A stretch of DNA of 64,000 nucleotides from Paraburkholderia ultramafica (GCF_902859915.1 NZ_CADIKK010000011.1:1-64000); one strand, 5' to 3'. Positions 27,067 through 36,199 are shown, numbered from the stretch's first letter. The notes: generated by a model not told the origin, from the letters alone. Program-made: numbers and translations.

Positions 27067-29727
27067 TCAACTCTTCCCACCGGCTTCCCCCGCCGTAGGA
27101 ATCTGCGGTGGAATCGGCGCCGTCTGCCCGGTCGGCGGCGGCGCCGGACGCGGCTCGTGCGACACATCGCGCGCCACGGCGAGCGGCGCATGCGCAGCCC
27201 GCGCCGACGCCCCCGTCTCAGCCGGCTGATGAGCATGCGCATGCGCATGCTCATGCCCATGCCCATGCCCATGCGCAATGAACCCGGACATCTCGTCGTC
27301 CTGCAAAGGCTGCCCTTCGCTATCCTTCGACGACGTATAGATACGCATCTGCGGCACCGGAATCTCGATGCCGGCTTCATCCATTTTGCGTTTGAGCCGC
27401 AGATTGAACGCGCGCGCCACGCTCCATTGCTGCAACGGCCGCGTCTTGATCTGCCCTTTCACGACCATCCAGTTCGGATCGAACCGGTCCAGACCCCACA
27501 CCTCGATCGGCCCGAGCATCTCGCGCCGGTAACGGAAGTCGGCCATCAGATCCGCGCCGACTTCACGAATCATTTGCGTGATGTGATCGACGTCGGTGGA
27601 GAACGCCATCCGCACTTCGAACACCGCATAGGCGAAGTCGCGCGACAGGTTCTTGACGATCTTGATCTGCGAAAAAGGAATCGCGTGGATCGCGCCCTGT
27701 CCGTCGCGCAGACGCACGGTGCGGATCGACAGATGCTCGACCGTGCCCGCATGACCGCCGTCCACGTCGATCCAGTCGCCCACCGTTATCGTATCTTCGA
27801 TGATGATGAACAGCCCCGTGATCAGGTCGGTCACGAGCGACTGCGCGCCGAAGCCGATCGCGAGACCGATCACGCCGGCGCCCGCCAGCAGCGGCGTGAC
27901 ATTGATGCCGAGGTTGGCCGCCGTGACGATGCCGGCGATCGTCATGATCGACACGAGCAGCACGTTGCGCACGAGCGGCAGCATCGTGCGGGCGCGCATG
28001 CTCGGACTGCGCGCCTTGTTGCGCGGACTGCCCGGATTGAGCGCCTCGGTGATCGCCGTGTCGACCAGAATCCACAGCAGCCAGGCAATGAATACGGTCG
28101 CGACGATCGCCGTCACCGCATGGGCGATACCGCGCGCCGCCACGTTTTTCTCGACCATCGCCGCGAGCGACACATCCCATAGGCGCGCCGCGAGTTCGAA
28201 GAAGAACAGCCAGATGAAGAGCGTCAGCAGCGTGCCGCAAAAACGCAGCAGACGGGTCAGATAAGGCGAACGGCGACGGGCGCGCGCACTGCGCGGACGC
28301 GTCATGCGCAAGACGATGGCTGACAGGAAAAACGCCAGCACCAGCAACAGCGCGGTCACGACCGAAATCTGCAGCACGTTTTCGCTGGAACCCGACCCGC
28401 CGAGCGTGGCGACCACCGACGCCGTGGCCAGCACCAGCACCGGCACGTGCCAGAGCGCGGCGAGCACGTCGAACGCGTCGGTCGCGGCCTTGTGGCGGTT
28501 GCGCTGCTCGTAAGGCCGGTTGCGGATCAGATGCGCGACCGGCCGGCGAAACGCAAGCGCGAAGTAGCCGGTCAGCACGGCGGCCGTCATGTTGGCCGCC
28601 GTCGAAATCAACGCGGCGAGATTCGATCCGAGCTGCTGAGCGACGTCGTAATTGACGGCCGCGTCGCCGAGCGCGCCGCACACGCCGACCACGAACAGCA
28701 CGCGCCGCGCATGATCGATCAGCAGGCGCACCGCGATGCGCCGATGCCCCGAGCCGAACAGCGAAAACATGATCAGACAGATGGCGGAAAACACCGCGCC
28801 CGCGACGATCGCGTAGGCGACCACCATGCCGAGCGTACGGCCGAGCGCATCGGGCATCGCGCGCACGAACAGCAGCGCCGCGACGAAGGCGATGATCCAC
28901 GGCCCGACGCGGCGCAGCGCGAAGATCAGCAGCTCGCGCGTGGTCGGATTCGGACGCAGCCCGATGACGACGCCGAAACGCCGGTACAACCGGTGTTGCA
29001 GAAAGATCAGCGCGCCGGCGCATGCGCCCCAGCCGGCCAGCATCGCCAGCATCGAGAACAGAATGCTGCCGAAGCCCTCGCGCCCCTGGCCCGAGACGAT
29101 CGTGTAGAGCTCGTTGCCAGCCGCAGTGAAGCGTCCGCCCCAATAGCGCACGGGCGTGCGGCCCTGATGCACGTCGGCTTCGAACGACGCGATGCCTGAC
29201 GCGATCGCGCCAAGCAAGCCGGGGCTCGGTTGCGCGGGCGCGGGCGGCGCCACGGTCTGTGAGACGTCGCGCAGCTTTTTGAGCTGGGCGACGAGCGCGG
29301 TGCGCTGGCGGTCGTTGTCGAGCGTGGCGATCACACTGTCGAGCGAGCGCGCCAGTTCCGCCTGGCTCGCCGGCGACGGCGCGGATGCCGCCTCGGCGGC
29401 CGATGCGCCCGACGCGGCGGACGGGGGTGTCACCGTCGCGCTGTTGATCAGGCTCTGCAAGGCCGGAATGACCGGCGTGCTGGTGCCTGTGCCGGTACTG
29501 GCGCCGGCAGCCTGCGCTTGCAAGGGCAGCCAGCCGACGCACAGGATCAGCGCGACGCCGAACGCAGCCGTCCATGCGCCGAACCACGCCACGATTCGCG
29601 CGCGCACGCTGGGGCGCACATCGGATCCGGTCTGGTCTGAGGAAAAATGAAGGACGGCGTGGGTCGCCGGCTGGCCGCCGTTGGACGGCGTAGCCTCGGA
29701 CTCACGCCGCGATGGGCATGACTGCAT
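27067..29727 (-). CDS. Mechanosensitive channel, MscS family (YbiO-like, long form)
   Basis: 886 residues. A signal-like hydrophobic segment lies at 44-75, followed by a periplasmic Ala/Gln/Asp helical region and about ten membrane segments. The MscS core begins near residue 600: NLGINVTPLLAGAGVIGLAIGF with the glycine/alanine-rich pore helix, AQSLVTDLITGLFIIIEDTITVGDWIDV, then the beta domain. It opens under membrane tension to release solutes. The C-terminal tail carries a repeat of 15 residues alternating His with Gly, Glu or Ala (about 819-833), followed by a Pro/Ala-rich end. The start at 29727 was chosen over a 68-codon longer frame because GGA lies nine bases upstream and the extension has no membrane or family character. 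Confidence 0.86.
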   Translation of the reverse strand: MQSCPSRRESEATPSNGGQPATHAVLHFSSDQTGSDVRPSVRARIVAWFGAWTAAFGVALILCVGWLPLQAQAAGASTGTGTSTPVIPALQSLINSATVTPPSAASGASAAEAASAPSPASQAELARSLDSVIATLDNDRQRTALVAQLKKLRDVSQTVAPPAPAQPSPGLLGAIASGIASFEADVHQGRTPVRYWGGRFTAAGNELYTIVSGQGREGFGSILFSMLAMLAGWGACAGALIFLQHRLYRRFGVVIGLRPNPTTRELLIFALRRVGPWIIAFVAALLFVRAMPDALGRTLGMVVAYAIVAGAVFSAICLIMFSLFGSGHRRIAVRLLIDHARRVLFVVGVCGALGDAAVNYDVAQQLGSNLAALISTAANMTAAVLTGYFALAFRRPVAHLIRNRPYEQRNRHKAATDAFDVLAALWHVPVLVLATASVVATLGGSGSSENVLQISVVTALLLVLAFFLSAIVLRMTRPRSARARRRSPYLTRLLRFCGTLLTLFIWLFFFELAARLWDVSLAAMVEKNVAARGIAHAVTAIVATVFIAWLLWILVDTAITEALNPGSPRNKARSPSMRARTMLPLVRNVLLVSIMTIAGIVTAANLGINVTPLLAGAGVIGLAIGFGAQSLVTDLITGLFIIIEDTITVGDWIDVDGGHAGTVEHLSIRTVRLRDGQGAIHAIPFSQIKIVKNLSRDFAYAVFEVRMAFSTDVDHITQMIREVGADLMADFRYRREMLGPIEVWGLDRFDPNWMVVKGQIKTRPLQQWSVARAFNLRLKRKMDEAGIEIPVPQMRIYTSSKDSEGQPLQDDEMSGFIAHGHGHGHEHAHAHAHQPAETGASARAAHAPLAVARDVSHEPRPAPPPTGQTAPIPPQIPTAGEAGGKS
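27229..27273. repeat. His-x repeat coding tract in the MscS gene
   Basis: Fifteen codons (minus strand) reading His-Gly three times, His-Glu, then His-Ala three times and a final His, encoded by near-identical CATGGG/CATGCG hexamers. A slippage-prone microsatellite that makes a potential metal-binding tail. Confidence 0.88.
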
Positions 29728-29878
29728 GGCAATCCGTAGGAAAACGGGAGACGCCAGTGTAGCCGCAGTTTTACCCGGCGCGCCCGAACATGCGTAACCG
29801 AATGTTAGGGCGCTTGCGCAGGCTTCAAAAGCACGGGCAATAAAGTCGACGTTCACCGCGCGTGCAGCACGCCTCGCC

Positions 29879-30526
29879 TCAGTAGGCAACCGTCGCGATC
29901 TGCCGAACGAACCGCCCCTGCTCCAGCTCATCGACGAACGCGATCGCGTAATCTTCCGCCGAAATACGGCTGTTGCCTTCGGCGTCGGCCAACAGCGTGT
30001 TCGCGCCCGTGCGGAACTTGCCGGTGCGCTCGCCCGGCGCGATCAGCGCGGCCGGCGCGAAGAACGTCCAGTCGAGATCGGTGACGCCACGGTAGTAGTC
30101 GAACGCGTCGCGGTGCGCGAGCGCGATCGCCTTGAATGCGTCCGGAAAACTGTCCGTATCGACCAGTTGCTTGCCCGGCGCGACGTCGAGCGAACCGGCG
30201 CCGCCCACCACGACGAGGCGCTTGACGCCCGCCGCGCGCACACCTTCGACGAGCGCACGGGTTGCCTTCGTGAGCGTCGCGAGGTCGTCCTGCGGCGGCA
30301 TGTAGGCGCTGGCCACCACGTCGTGACCACGCACCGCGGCGCCGACGCTCGCGGCATCGAGCAGATCGGCTTGCGCCGCTTGCAGATTCGCGACGCCGGC
30401 CGGCACGCGCGCCGGATTGCGCGCGAGCGCCGTCACCTGATGGCCGCGACGGGCCGCTTCCGCGGCGATTCGCGAACCGATCATGCCGGTCGCGCCAAAC
30501 AAGGCGATCTTCAGTTGCTGGCTCAT
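29879..30526 (-). CDS. NAD(P)H-binding protein, NmrA/YwnB-like
   Basis: 215 residues, atypical short-chain-dehydrogenase Rossmann fold. The dinucleotide motif is LFGATGMIGSRIAAEAARRGHQVTALARNP at residues 8-37, followed by ADLLDAASVGAAVRGHDVVASAYMPP and VKRLVVVGGAGSLDV. YwnB-type proteins are NAD(P)H-dependent reductases or sensors of unknown substrate. AGGAG precedes the ATG at 30526. The gene lies just downstream of an Rrf2 regulator of the YwnA type, the same pairing as ywnA-ywnB in Bacillus subtilis, but a terminator separates the two and this gene carries its own copy of the candidate operator. Redox or electrophile stress is the likely signal, by inference. Confidence 0.86.
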   Translation of the reverse strand: MSQQLKIALFGATGMIGSRIAAEAARRGHQVTALARNPARVPAGVANLQAAQADLLDAASVGAAVRGHDVVASAYMPPQDDLATLTKATRALVEGVRAAGVKRLVVVGGAGSLDVAPGKQLVDTDSFPDAFKAIALAHRDAFDYYRGVTDLDWTFFAPAALIAPGERTGKFRTGANTLLADAEGNSRISAEDYAIAFVDELEQGRFVRQIATVAY

Positions 30527-30550
30527 TGCACTACTCCTGATTGACTTATA

Positions 30551-30569
30551 TGTAACCAAATCGAGTACA
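30551..30569. promoter_or_regulatory. Candidate Rrf2 operator upstream of the YwnB-like gene
   Basis: 19 bases, TGTAACCAAATCGAGTACA, with TGTA/TACA arms, placed 25 bases before the start codon at 30526. It shares TGTAACCA at its left end and TACA at its right end, at the same 19-base length, with the site upstream of the Rrf2 gene. Confidence 0.55.
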
Positions 30570-30578
30570 TATATCGCG

Positions 30579-30601
30579 AAAAAAAGAGGGGCTCGAGCCC
30601 C
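30579..30601 (-). terminator. Rho-independent terminator of the Rrf2 gene
   Basis: On the minus strand GGGGC-TCGA-GCCCC is followed by a short TC and then seven T. It lies downstream of the Rrf2 stop at 30676 and just before the YwnB-like promoter, separating the two transcripts. Confidence 0.7.
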
Positions 30602-30675
30602 CGTCCGTGTTTCAGGCGCGTGCGCTGCAACCGCTGAGTTGAACACGCGCCCTCCCGTACTGCTTCGTTGTTACG

Positions 30676-31131
30676 TCACGCTTGCGACCGGCGCTTGCGC
30701 TCCCGCTGCTTCTCCGCGCGCACCACGTCGGCGGTGGCGTCGGCCAGCGTGCGTGCACCAAGCGATGCCTCCATGGCCTGCTGCGCTTCGCCGATGATAC
30801 CGCGCAGCACGCCCTGAATATTGCGCCCGACCATGCACGCCGGATTCGGCTCCTCGCGATGCAGCGCGAACAATTGCGCGTCGTCCACCGCGCGATACAC
30901 GTCGAGCAAGGTGATCTGCGCGGGCGGCCGGGCCAGCAGCGCGCCGCCGCCCGAACCGAGTTGCGACGTGGTGAGGCCCGCCTCGGCCAGCATGGTCAGC
31001 AGCCGCCGGATCAGCGCGGGATTCGTATTCACGCTGCCCGCGATCATCTCCGACGAAAGCGGCACGCCCTCCTGCAACGACAACAGCGCGAGCACATGCA
31101 CCGCAAATGCAAACCGGCTACTCGTATTCAC
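30676..31131 (-). CDS. Rrf2-family regulator, YwnA-like
   Basis: 151 residues. The Rrf2 winged helix-turn-helix is clear: MNTSSRFAFAVHVLALLSL, then VNTNPALIRRLLTMLAEAGLTTSQLGSGGG. It has the single-cysteine C-terminal signature PACMVGRNIQGVL of the YwnA group, not the three-cysteine iron-sulfur cluster of IscR/NsrR. A thiol switch on that cysteine is therefore plausible. The start is taken as GTG at 31131, which matches the family N-terminus, has GGGCGGG upstream, and puts the operator at the same distance as at the YwnB-like gene; a TTG at 31155 is an alternative. It probably represses itself and the downstream NAD(P)H-binding gene. Confidence 0.86.
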   Translation of the reverse strand: MNTSSRFAFAVHVLALLSLQEGVPLSSEMIAGSVNTNPALIRRLLTMLAEAGLTTSQLGSGGGALLARPPAQITLLDVYRAVDDAQLFALHREEPNPACMVGRNIQGVLRGIIGEAQQAMEASLGARTLADATADVVRAEKQRERKRRSQA

Positions 31132-31157
31132 GGCGAACCCGCCCGGCGACGACAATG

Positions 31158-31176
31158 TGTAACCATGGTAATTACA
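31158..31176. promoter_or_regulatory. Candidate Rrf2 autoregulatory operator
   Basis: 19 bases, TGTAACCATGGTAATTACA: arms TGTAA and TTACA around nine bases, 27 bases upstream of the GTG start at 31131. It matches the site at 30551-30569 in length and end sequences. Confidence 0.58.
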
Positions 31177-31218
31177 TTTACCCGGACTGTCAAACGGCTG
31201 AACAGAGTGGCCGGCATA

Positions 31219-31695
31219 TCACTTGTCCATCTGCTTTTGCGCGTCGGCGGAATCGCCCGCCGCCGATGACGAAGCCGACGCGTTGGTCGACGACGCCGTG
31301 CTCTGCGCTGACCACTCCTGCAGCTTGCGCCCCGCCGTTTCGAGGCTCTGGCCGGTGAGCGACGCGGCCTTGCCGAGTTCCGCGTGGGTCGCGCTCGCCG
31401 CGCTTTGCAGATTGGCCTGCGCGCTAGAAGCAAGTGCGTTGGGGTCGATCTTGATCGACGGCGCGGACGCGGATTCGAGGTTCTGCTGCGCGGTGGCTTT
31501 GGTCGCGTCGACCTGCTGGCCAACATAGCTAGCCGCCTGATCGAGTTTCTGACCAACGGCCTGGGCGGCGTCGTTGAGCTTGCCGGCAACCTGGCCGGTC
31601 GAGGCGTCGTTCTTCTGGCACGCAGCGAGTCCACCAAGCACGACGGCCACGAACGCCGCACGGCGCAGCAACGATGAATGAAGAGATGAAGTCAT
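31219..31695 (-). CDS. Predicted outer- or inner-membrane lipoprotein
   Basis: 158 residues. A type II signal peptide ends in the lipobox LAAC with the lipidated Cys26 (RRAAFVAVVLGGLAACQKN). The mature part is Ala/Ser/Gln-rich and helical, with repeated short amphipathic segments (AAQAVGQKLDQAASYVGQQVDATK), suggesting an apolipoprotein-like or coiled structure; no enzyme motif is seen. The start at 31695 is the ATG that begins the signal peptide; longer frames were rejected. It stands alone upstream of the Rrf2 gene. The function is unknown; Burkholderia genomes carry several such small lipoproteins. Confidence 0.78.
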   Translation of the reverse strand: MTSSLHSSLLRRAAFVAVVLGGLAACQKNDASTGQVAGKLNDAAQAVGQKLDQAASYVGQQVDATKATAQQNLESASAPSIKIDPNALASSAQANLQSAASATHAELGKAASLTGQSLETAGRKLQEWSAQSTASSTNASASSSAAGDSADAQKQMDK

Positions 31696-31938
31696 GATTG
31701 GGTGTGAGCCGTGTCGAGCGGCTTCCTCTTGCGAAAACGCGCCCATGATACGCCGTTGCGCCGCACGCCCTCGCCGGCAAACACATGGAAACAGGTTCGC
31801 GTGAAGCGGCGCGCCACTCACTCGTGTCGATTGCGTGATCCGTCGCGGTTGTGTCAAACGTGATGGAGTAGACTGCCTGAGCATCGATGAACGTCAAGGT
31901 AAGTGAGCTGTGTTCCGTTGATCAACTGGAGGCATACG

Positions 31939-32520
31939 ATGGCGGCAAAGAAGATTCTGTTCCTGACCGGCGACTTCGCCGAGGATTACGAAACAATGGT
32001 GCCGTTTCAGGCGCTGCAGGCAGTCGGCCATGTAGTCGACGCGGTCTGTCCGAACAAGCAAGCAGGCGATCGCATCAAGACCGCGATCCACGATTTCGAA
32101 GGGGACCAGACCTACACCGAAAAGCCCGGTCATCAATTCACGCTCAACGCCACGTTCGACGACGCCGATCCGCGCCAGTACGACGCGCTGGCGATCGCCG
32201 GCGGCCGCGCCCCCGAATATCTGCGGCTCAATCCCAAAGTGATCGACGTCGTGCGGCAATTCGCCGAAGCGGGCAAGCCGATCGCCGCCGTCTGCCACGG
32301 CGCGCAACTGCTGGCCGCCGCCGACGTGATTCGCGGCAAGCGCATTTCCGCGTACCCGGCCTGTGCGCCCGAAGTGAAACTGGCCGGCGGCGAGTATGCC
32401 GACATCCCGGTCGACGCCGCGATCACTGACGCCAATTTCGTCACCGCTCCCGCATGGCCCGCGCATCCCGAGTGGCTGCGTCAGTTCCTCGTGCTGCTCG
32501 GCACGCGGATCGAACTCTGA
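31939..32520 (+). CDS. DJ-1/PfpI family protein
   Basis: 193 residues. [16 protein letters not shown] contains the family Glu15, and [29 protein letters not shown] contains the nucleophile-elbow Cys119 followed by His120. Family members include glyoxalase/deglycase YhbO-type proteins and intracellular protease-like chaperones; the substrate cannot be read from sequence. GGAGG lies upstream of the ATG at 31939, which was preferred to an in-frame start 36 bases earlier. The length is normal and no partner gene is adjacent. Confidence 0.87.
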   Translation: MAAKKILFLTGDFAEDYETMVPFQALQAVGHVVDAVCPNKQAGDRIKTAIHDFEGDQTYTEKPGHQFTLNATFDDADPRQYDALAIAGGRAPEYLRLNPKVIDVVRQFAEAGKPIAAVCHGAQLLAAADVIRGKRISAYPACAPEVKLAGGEYADIPVDAAITDANFVTAPAWPAHPEWLRQFLVLLGTRIEL

Positions 32521-32668
32521 GCCCTGGCCGGGTTCGACGGCGAGCGCCATGCCCTTGCGGCACCAGGCGCTCGCCTGAATGAAACAAGAAAACCGTATTT
32601 GAGAATTGTCCGATAGTTCGCAGTGAAATGCTTTCCTATAGTCGCGGCTGACTTGGGAGTGTGTTTCG

Positions 32669-32995
32669 ATGGAACTGATCGACTGGATCGTCATCCTCGC
32701 CATTACGTTGATGGCGATTGCATTTTTCTGCGCGCGCACGCCGGCCAGCTGGTCGCGAGATAACCGCGCACGGCGTCTGACAGGCACACGCATGCTGGTA
32801 CAGGCCGCGTGTTCGCTGTGGGCGGCGCTGCTGATCGCCGCGCGCGGCCTGTTCACGATAGGCGGCTTACCCGGCCTGCGCCCCGCACCGCTCGAGACCT
32901 TGACGGGCGTCGTTATTCTGGTTGCCTGCGGCTGTTACTGGTCGATTCGCGGCAGCAAGCTGCTCAAACCGCGGCGGCTCTTTACCGCGCACTGA
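32669..32995 (+). CDS. Small hypothetical membrane protein
   Basis: 108 residues with three hydrophobic segments (about 5-23, 45-62 and 78-95) separated by basic loops (SRDNRARRLTGTR, RGSKLLKPRRLF). GGGAG lies 16 bases upstream of the ATG at 32669, which is long but usable. No family is recognised. Convergent with the histidine kinase gene 26 bases downstream. Confidence 0.62.
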   Translation: MELIDWIVILAITLMAIAFFCARTPASWSRDNRARRLTGTRMLVQAACSLWAALLIAARGLFTIGGLPGLRPAPLETLTGVVILVACGCYWSIRGSKLLKPRRLFTAH

Positions 32996-33021
32996 GCGGC
33001 GCGCTCATTGATACACACTGC

Positions 33022-34776
33022 TTACCGCGTGCTGATGTCGGGCTCATCGACGGGGTACGCAGCCGGCTTGCCACTCGCGCTAGCGCGCTCACGACCTTCG
33101 AGGTCCGCACGCCAGTCGCGCCCATCTCGAATCGCCTGAATGCCAGCCGCTCCCAGCGGAGCATGCGTCCCGGCAATCGCTTCGTCGAAGCGCATACCGG
33201 CTTCGGGCAGCGACAGATAAAACGTCGTGCCCACGCCCTCTTTCGACTCCGCCCACACGCGTCCGCCATGCCGCTCCACCATCCGGCGCACGAGCGCAAG
33301 GCCTACGCCCTCGCCGGCCGTCGCATTGCGGTGCAGCCGCTGAAAAGCGTTGAAGAGCCGCGGCAAAGCGACCGCCGGAATACCCAGACCGTTGTCCCGC
33401 ACATAGAAGATGCGTAGCGAGTGCACGCCCGGCGGCGCGGGCGTCGTCCCGATTTCGATCCTGCCCTCGCGCGCCGGGTCCAGATAATTCACCGCGTTGC
33501 CCACCAGGTTCGCGAACACCTGTTCGAGCGCGGTAGGGTCGCCCCAGACGGCGGGCAACTCGCCGACGTTGACCTGAGCGCGCCGCGACCGGATCGAGCC
33601 CTGCATCGCGTCCACCACGCGCTGCACGATATCGCGGACGTCCACCTTCTGCCGCCGATACTCGACCCGGCCGACCCGCGACAGCCGCAGCAGCGCGTCG
33701 ATGATGTGCGACGCGCGCAATACGGCCGTTTGCAGATAATGCAGCGCTTCGCCGATATCCTCGTCGACCACCCGTTCGATCCCCTGCCGCGGCCCGGCTG
33801 CGAGCGACGAATCGCGCACCGCCGCGCGCAGTTCGTCGCATGCACGGATCAGTTCTTTCGAGAAGCCTTGCAGATTCACCAGCGGCGCGCGCAGATCGTG
33901 CGACACGCTGTAAATGAACATTTCGTTGTCCTGGGTCTGCTGCCGCAAGGTCTCGTTGATCCGCGCCAGTTCGCTGGCGCGGCGCGCGAGATCCGCCTGG
34001 AAGCGTGCCTGGATGCGTTCGGCTTCGAGCAGACGCCGGCTCGTCTCATGCAGGGTCAGGTCGAGGCGGGCGATTTCATCGCGGCCCGTGGCGATCGGCG
34101 CCAGCGGTTCATTGCCCGCGAGGCGTCCGGCGTTGTCGGACAGCAGCGCGAGCCGACCGCGCACGCCGCGCGTGAACAACCAGACCGCCAGCGCCACAAA
34201 CAGCAACGAGCCGAGCGCGGCCGCGACGATCAACGTCTGCTGCTGTTCGCGCGCGACACTGGCGGTGTTCGAGCGCTGCGTATCGATGCGCCGCTCCTCC
34301 GCCTGGAACGCGACCACCTGCTGACGGAAGCGATCGAGCACGTCGGCCTGGGCCAGATCGCGCAAGCGTTCGAGCACATCGCGCCGCCGCCCGGAACGCA
34401 GCAGATCCTGAATCCGATCCGACCATTGGCGATACGCCTGCACTGCCTGCCGCACCTGAACCACGCGCTCGACCTGGGCCGGATTGTCGGCGACCAGTTC
34501 GGCCAGTTGATCGATGCGGCGATCGACGTCCACCCACACCGCCACCGGCGTCGCGAAGTGCGTGTCGTTGGCGAGCACCGCGCCACGCAGCGCCACGGAC
34601 TCACCCAGCACCGGGTCGAGAATCGCGGCGCTCTGACGCAGCACGTCTTCACTATGGATCGCCCAACGCTCCGCCAGCGCCGCGTCGGACTGCGCCTTGA
34701 CCAGTCCGGACAGCAGCGCCAGTTCGAAGACGGCCGGAATGGCGATCAGCAACAGGCCTTTAGTGGTCAGTCTCAT
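33022..34776 (-). CDS. Sensor histidine kinase with CHASE3-like periplasmic domain
   Basis: 584 residues. Transmembrane segments at about 7-27 and 185-205 flank a helical periplasmic sensor. HAMP and coiled-coil linker lie at about 206-280, and HisKA has YSVSHDLRAPL with phosphoacceptor His293. The HATPase domain carries the N box NLVGNAVNYL, G1 DNGLGIP and G2 GEGVGLALVRRM. The type resembles phytochrome-like kinases such as those paired with short response regulators, but no response regulator is in the window, so it is an orphan. The ATG at 34776 is divergent from the decayed ammonium-transporter gene. Confidence 0.88.
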   Translation of the reverse strand: MRLTTKGLLLIAIPAVFELALLSGLVKAQSDAALAERWAIHSEDVLRQSAAILDPVLGESVALRGAVLANDTHFATPVAVWVDVDRRIDQLAELVADNPAQVERVVQVRQAVQAYRQWSDRIQDLLRSGRRRDVLERLRDLAQADVLDRFRQQVVAFQAEERRIDTQRSNTASVAREQQQTLIVAAALGSLLFVALAVWLFTRGVRGRLALLSDNAGRLAGNEPLAPIATGRDEIARLDLTLHETSRRLLEAERIQARFQADLARRASELARINETLRQQTQDNEMFIYSVSHDLRAPLVNLQGFSKELIRACDELRAAVRDSSLAAGPRQGIERVVDEDIGEALHYLQTAVLRASHIIDALLRLSRVGRVEYRRQKVDVRDIVQRVVDAMQGSIRSRRAQVNVGELPAVWGDPTALEQVFANLVGNAVNYLDPAREGRIEIGTTPAPPGVHSLRIFYVRDNGLGIPAVALPRLFNAFQRLHRNATAGEGVGLALVRRMVERHGGRVWAESKEGVGTTFYLSLPEAGMRFDEAIAGTHAPLGAAGIQAIRDGRDWRADLEGRERASASGKPAAYPVDEPDISTR

Positions 34777-34829
34777 GCGTGAGCATTGGAAGTCGTTGGC
34801 CGGCAGATCATGCGCGGGGTCGGCACATT

Positions 34830-35874
34830 ATGTCGGGGTTTGCGCAGGAAGACAAAGAGGGTCCGTCACCGCTGTTTCGTTTGTCGGCCCCGATCGCGAA
34901 CCGGCGACGAGCGTACATCGCAGGGTTCGCGTTTCTCGAACTCGGTACGGTCCGCAAAAAGAATCAGGTCAATGCTCTCGTCAAGATTCTGGTGGATTTC
35001 TCGGTCTCGACGGTCGCGTATTTCTTCATCGGTTACACGATGGCGTACGGCGTGCAGTTTTTCGGCAGCGCCGAGTCGCTGGCCGCGCACAACGGCTATG
35101 CACTGGTGCGCTTCTTCTACCTGCTGACCTTCGCCGCCGCGATTCCGGCGATCGTGTTGGGCGGCATCGCGGAGCGCTCGAAATTCAATCCGCAACTGTT
35201 CGCAACCTTCATGCTGGTCGGCTTCATCTATCCGTTCTTCGAAGGGATCGTGTGGAACGGCCACTCCGGCGTCCAGAACTGGCTGACTCAGGTGTTCGAC
35301 ATGCCGTTCCACGACTTCGCCGGCTCGGTGGTGGTGCACGCGTTCGGCGGCTGGGTCGCGTTGCCGGCCGTGCTGCTGCTGGGCGCGCGGAACGGGCGCT
35401 ACCATCGGGACGGCGGCATCGCCGCGCATCCGCCGTCGAATATTCCGTTTCTCGCGCTGGGCGCATGGGTGCTGACGGTCGGCTGGTTCGGCTTCAACGT
35501 GATGAGCGCGCAAACGGTCGACAAGATCAGCGGCCTCGTCGCGGTCAATTCGCTGATGGCGATGGTCGGCGGCACGCTGAGCGCGTGGCTCGCCGGCCGC
35601 AACGACCCCGGCTTCACGTATAACGGCCCGCTGGCCGGCCTGATGGCGGTTTGCGCGGGCTCCGACGGTCTGCGCGCGCTCGGCGGGATGGGCGGGGTGT
35701 CGTTCGGCGCGCAACTGGTCGGCACGCTGGGCGGCGTCGTGGTGGCGACGCTCGGCGGCACGCTCGTGTATGGCGCGATTCGTTTGACGGTCGGTCTGCG
35801 GCTCGACCAGGAAGACGAATACAACGGACGGCGCCGACCTGTCGATCCACAAGATTTCGGCGACTTCGGAGTGA
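34830..35874 (+). pseudogene. Decayed ammonium transporter gene (Amt/AmtB family)
   Basis: Clear Amt sequence from GFAFLELGTVRKKNQVNALVKIL through FHDFAGSVVVHAFGGW (first pore histidine) and GWFGFNVMSAQT, but with three faults. The first helix is replaced by sequence that still aligns at the DNA level with an Amt start but no longer encodes a hydrophobic helix. About 60-70 residues are missing between LAGLMAVCAGSD and LGGMGGVSFGAQL, which removes two helices and the region of the second pore histidine. A 4-base tandem duplication (ACGGACGG, 35824-35831) shifts the frame so that the usual family ending, stopping at 35874, is replaced by 17 foreign residues ending at 35924. An open frame survives (34830-35924), but a working channel is very unlikely. 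No glnK is adjacent. Confidence 0.78.
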
Positions 35875-36063
35875 GACAGCGTCGGAAGACGCTTGCTTCG
35901 TCTAACGTGGCGGCCGCGCGCTGAACTGGCGCGCACGTCTTGTCGCCAAGCACGTCAAACACGCCGAATTCACTCGGGCAGCGCGTACGGACGACGGACG
36001 CGCCGCCCTGTCGTCACGGCGCGGACCTGTCCCCAGATGCTCCCGCCGATGTTAGACTGCGGC

Positions 36064-36113
36064 GCTGGAGATGGCATTTTCCATTAACCGCCCTTGTGGC
36101 TGATGATGCCTGC
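36064..36113 (+). ncRNA. Fluoride riboswitch (crcB motif)
   Basis: GGAGATGGCAT ... CCATTAACCGCC ... GGCTGATGATGCC fits the crcB aptamer. P1 pairs TGGA (36066-36069) with TCCA (36080-36083); P2 pairs GCC (36090-36092) with GGC (36098-36100); the pseudoknot pairs GGCAT (36073-36077) with ATGCC (36106-36110). The conserved TAACC and CTGATG joining segments are present. It lies 87 bases upstream of crcB on the same strand, where fluoride binding would turn on expression of the exporter. No clear intrinsic-terminator platform is seen, so control is probably at translation or by other means. Confidence 0.93.
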
Positions 36114-36199
36114 GTCGCCCGGAAGACCGCGGACGTGGCATCGCCTCGTCCACGCTCAGCCCGGCTTGTCGACACGCCGGTTTTGCCAGACTTCTTCCC

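Noticed and set aside
27563..29587. 674-codon open frame on the minus strand in another frame of the MscS gene
   Set aside because: Out-of-frame shadow of the MscS gene; Arg/Ala-rich, no membrane helices or motifs.
34779..35924. Intact 381-residue Amt ammonium transporter
   Set aside because: First helix, the second pore-histidine region and the C-terminal frame are all damaged, so it is reported as a pseudogene.
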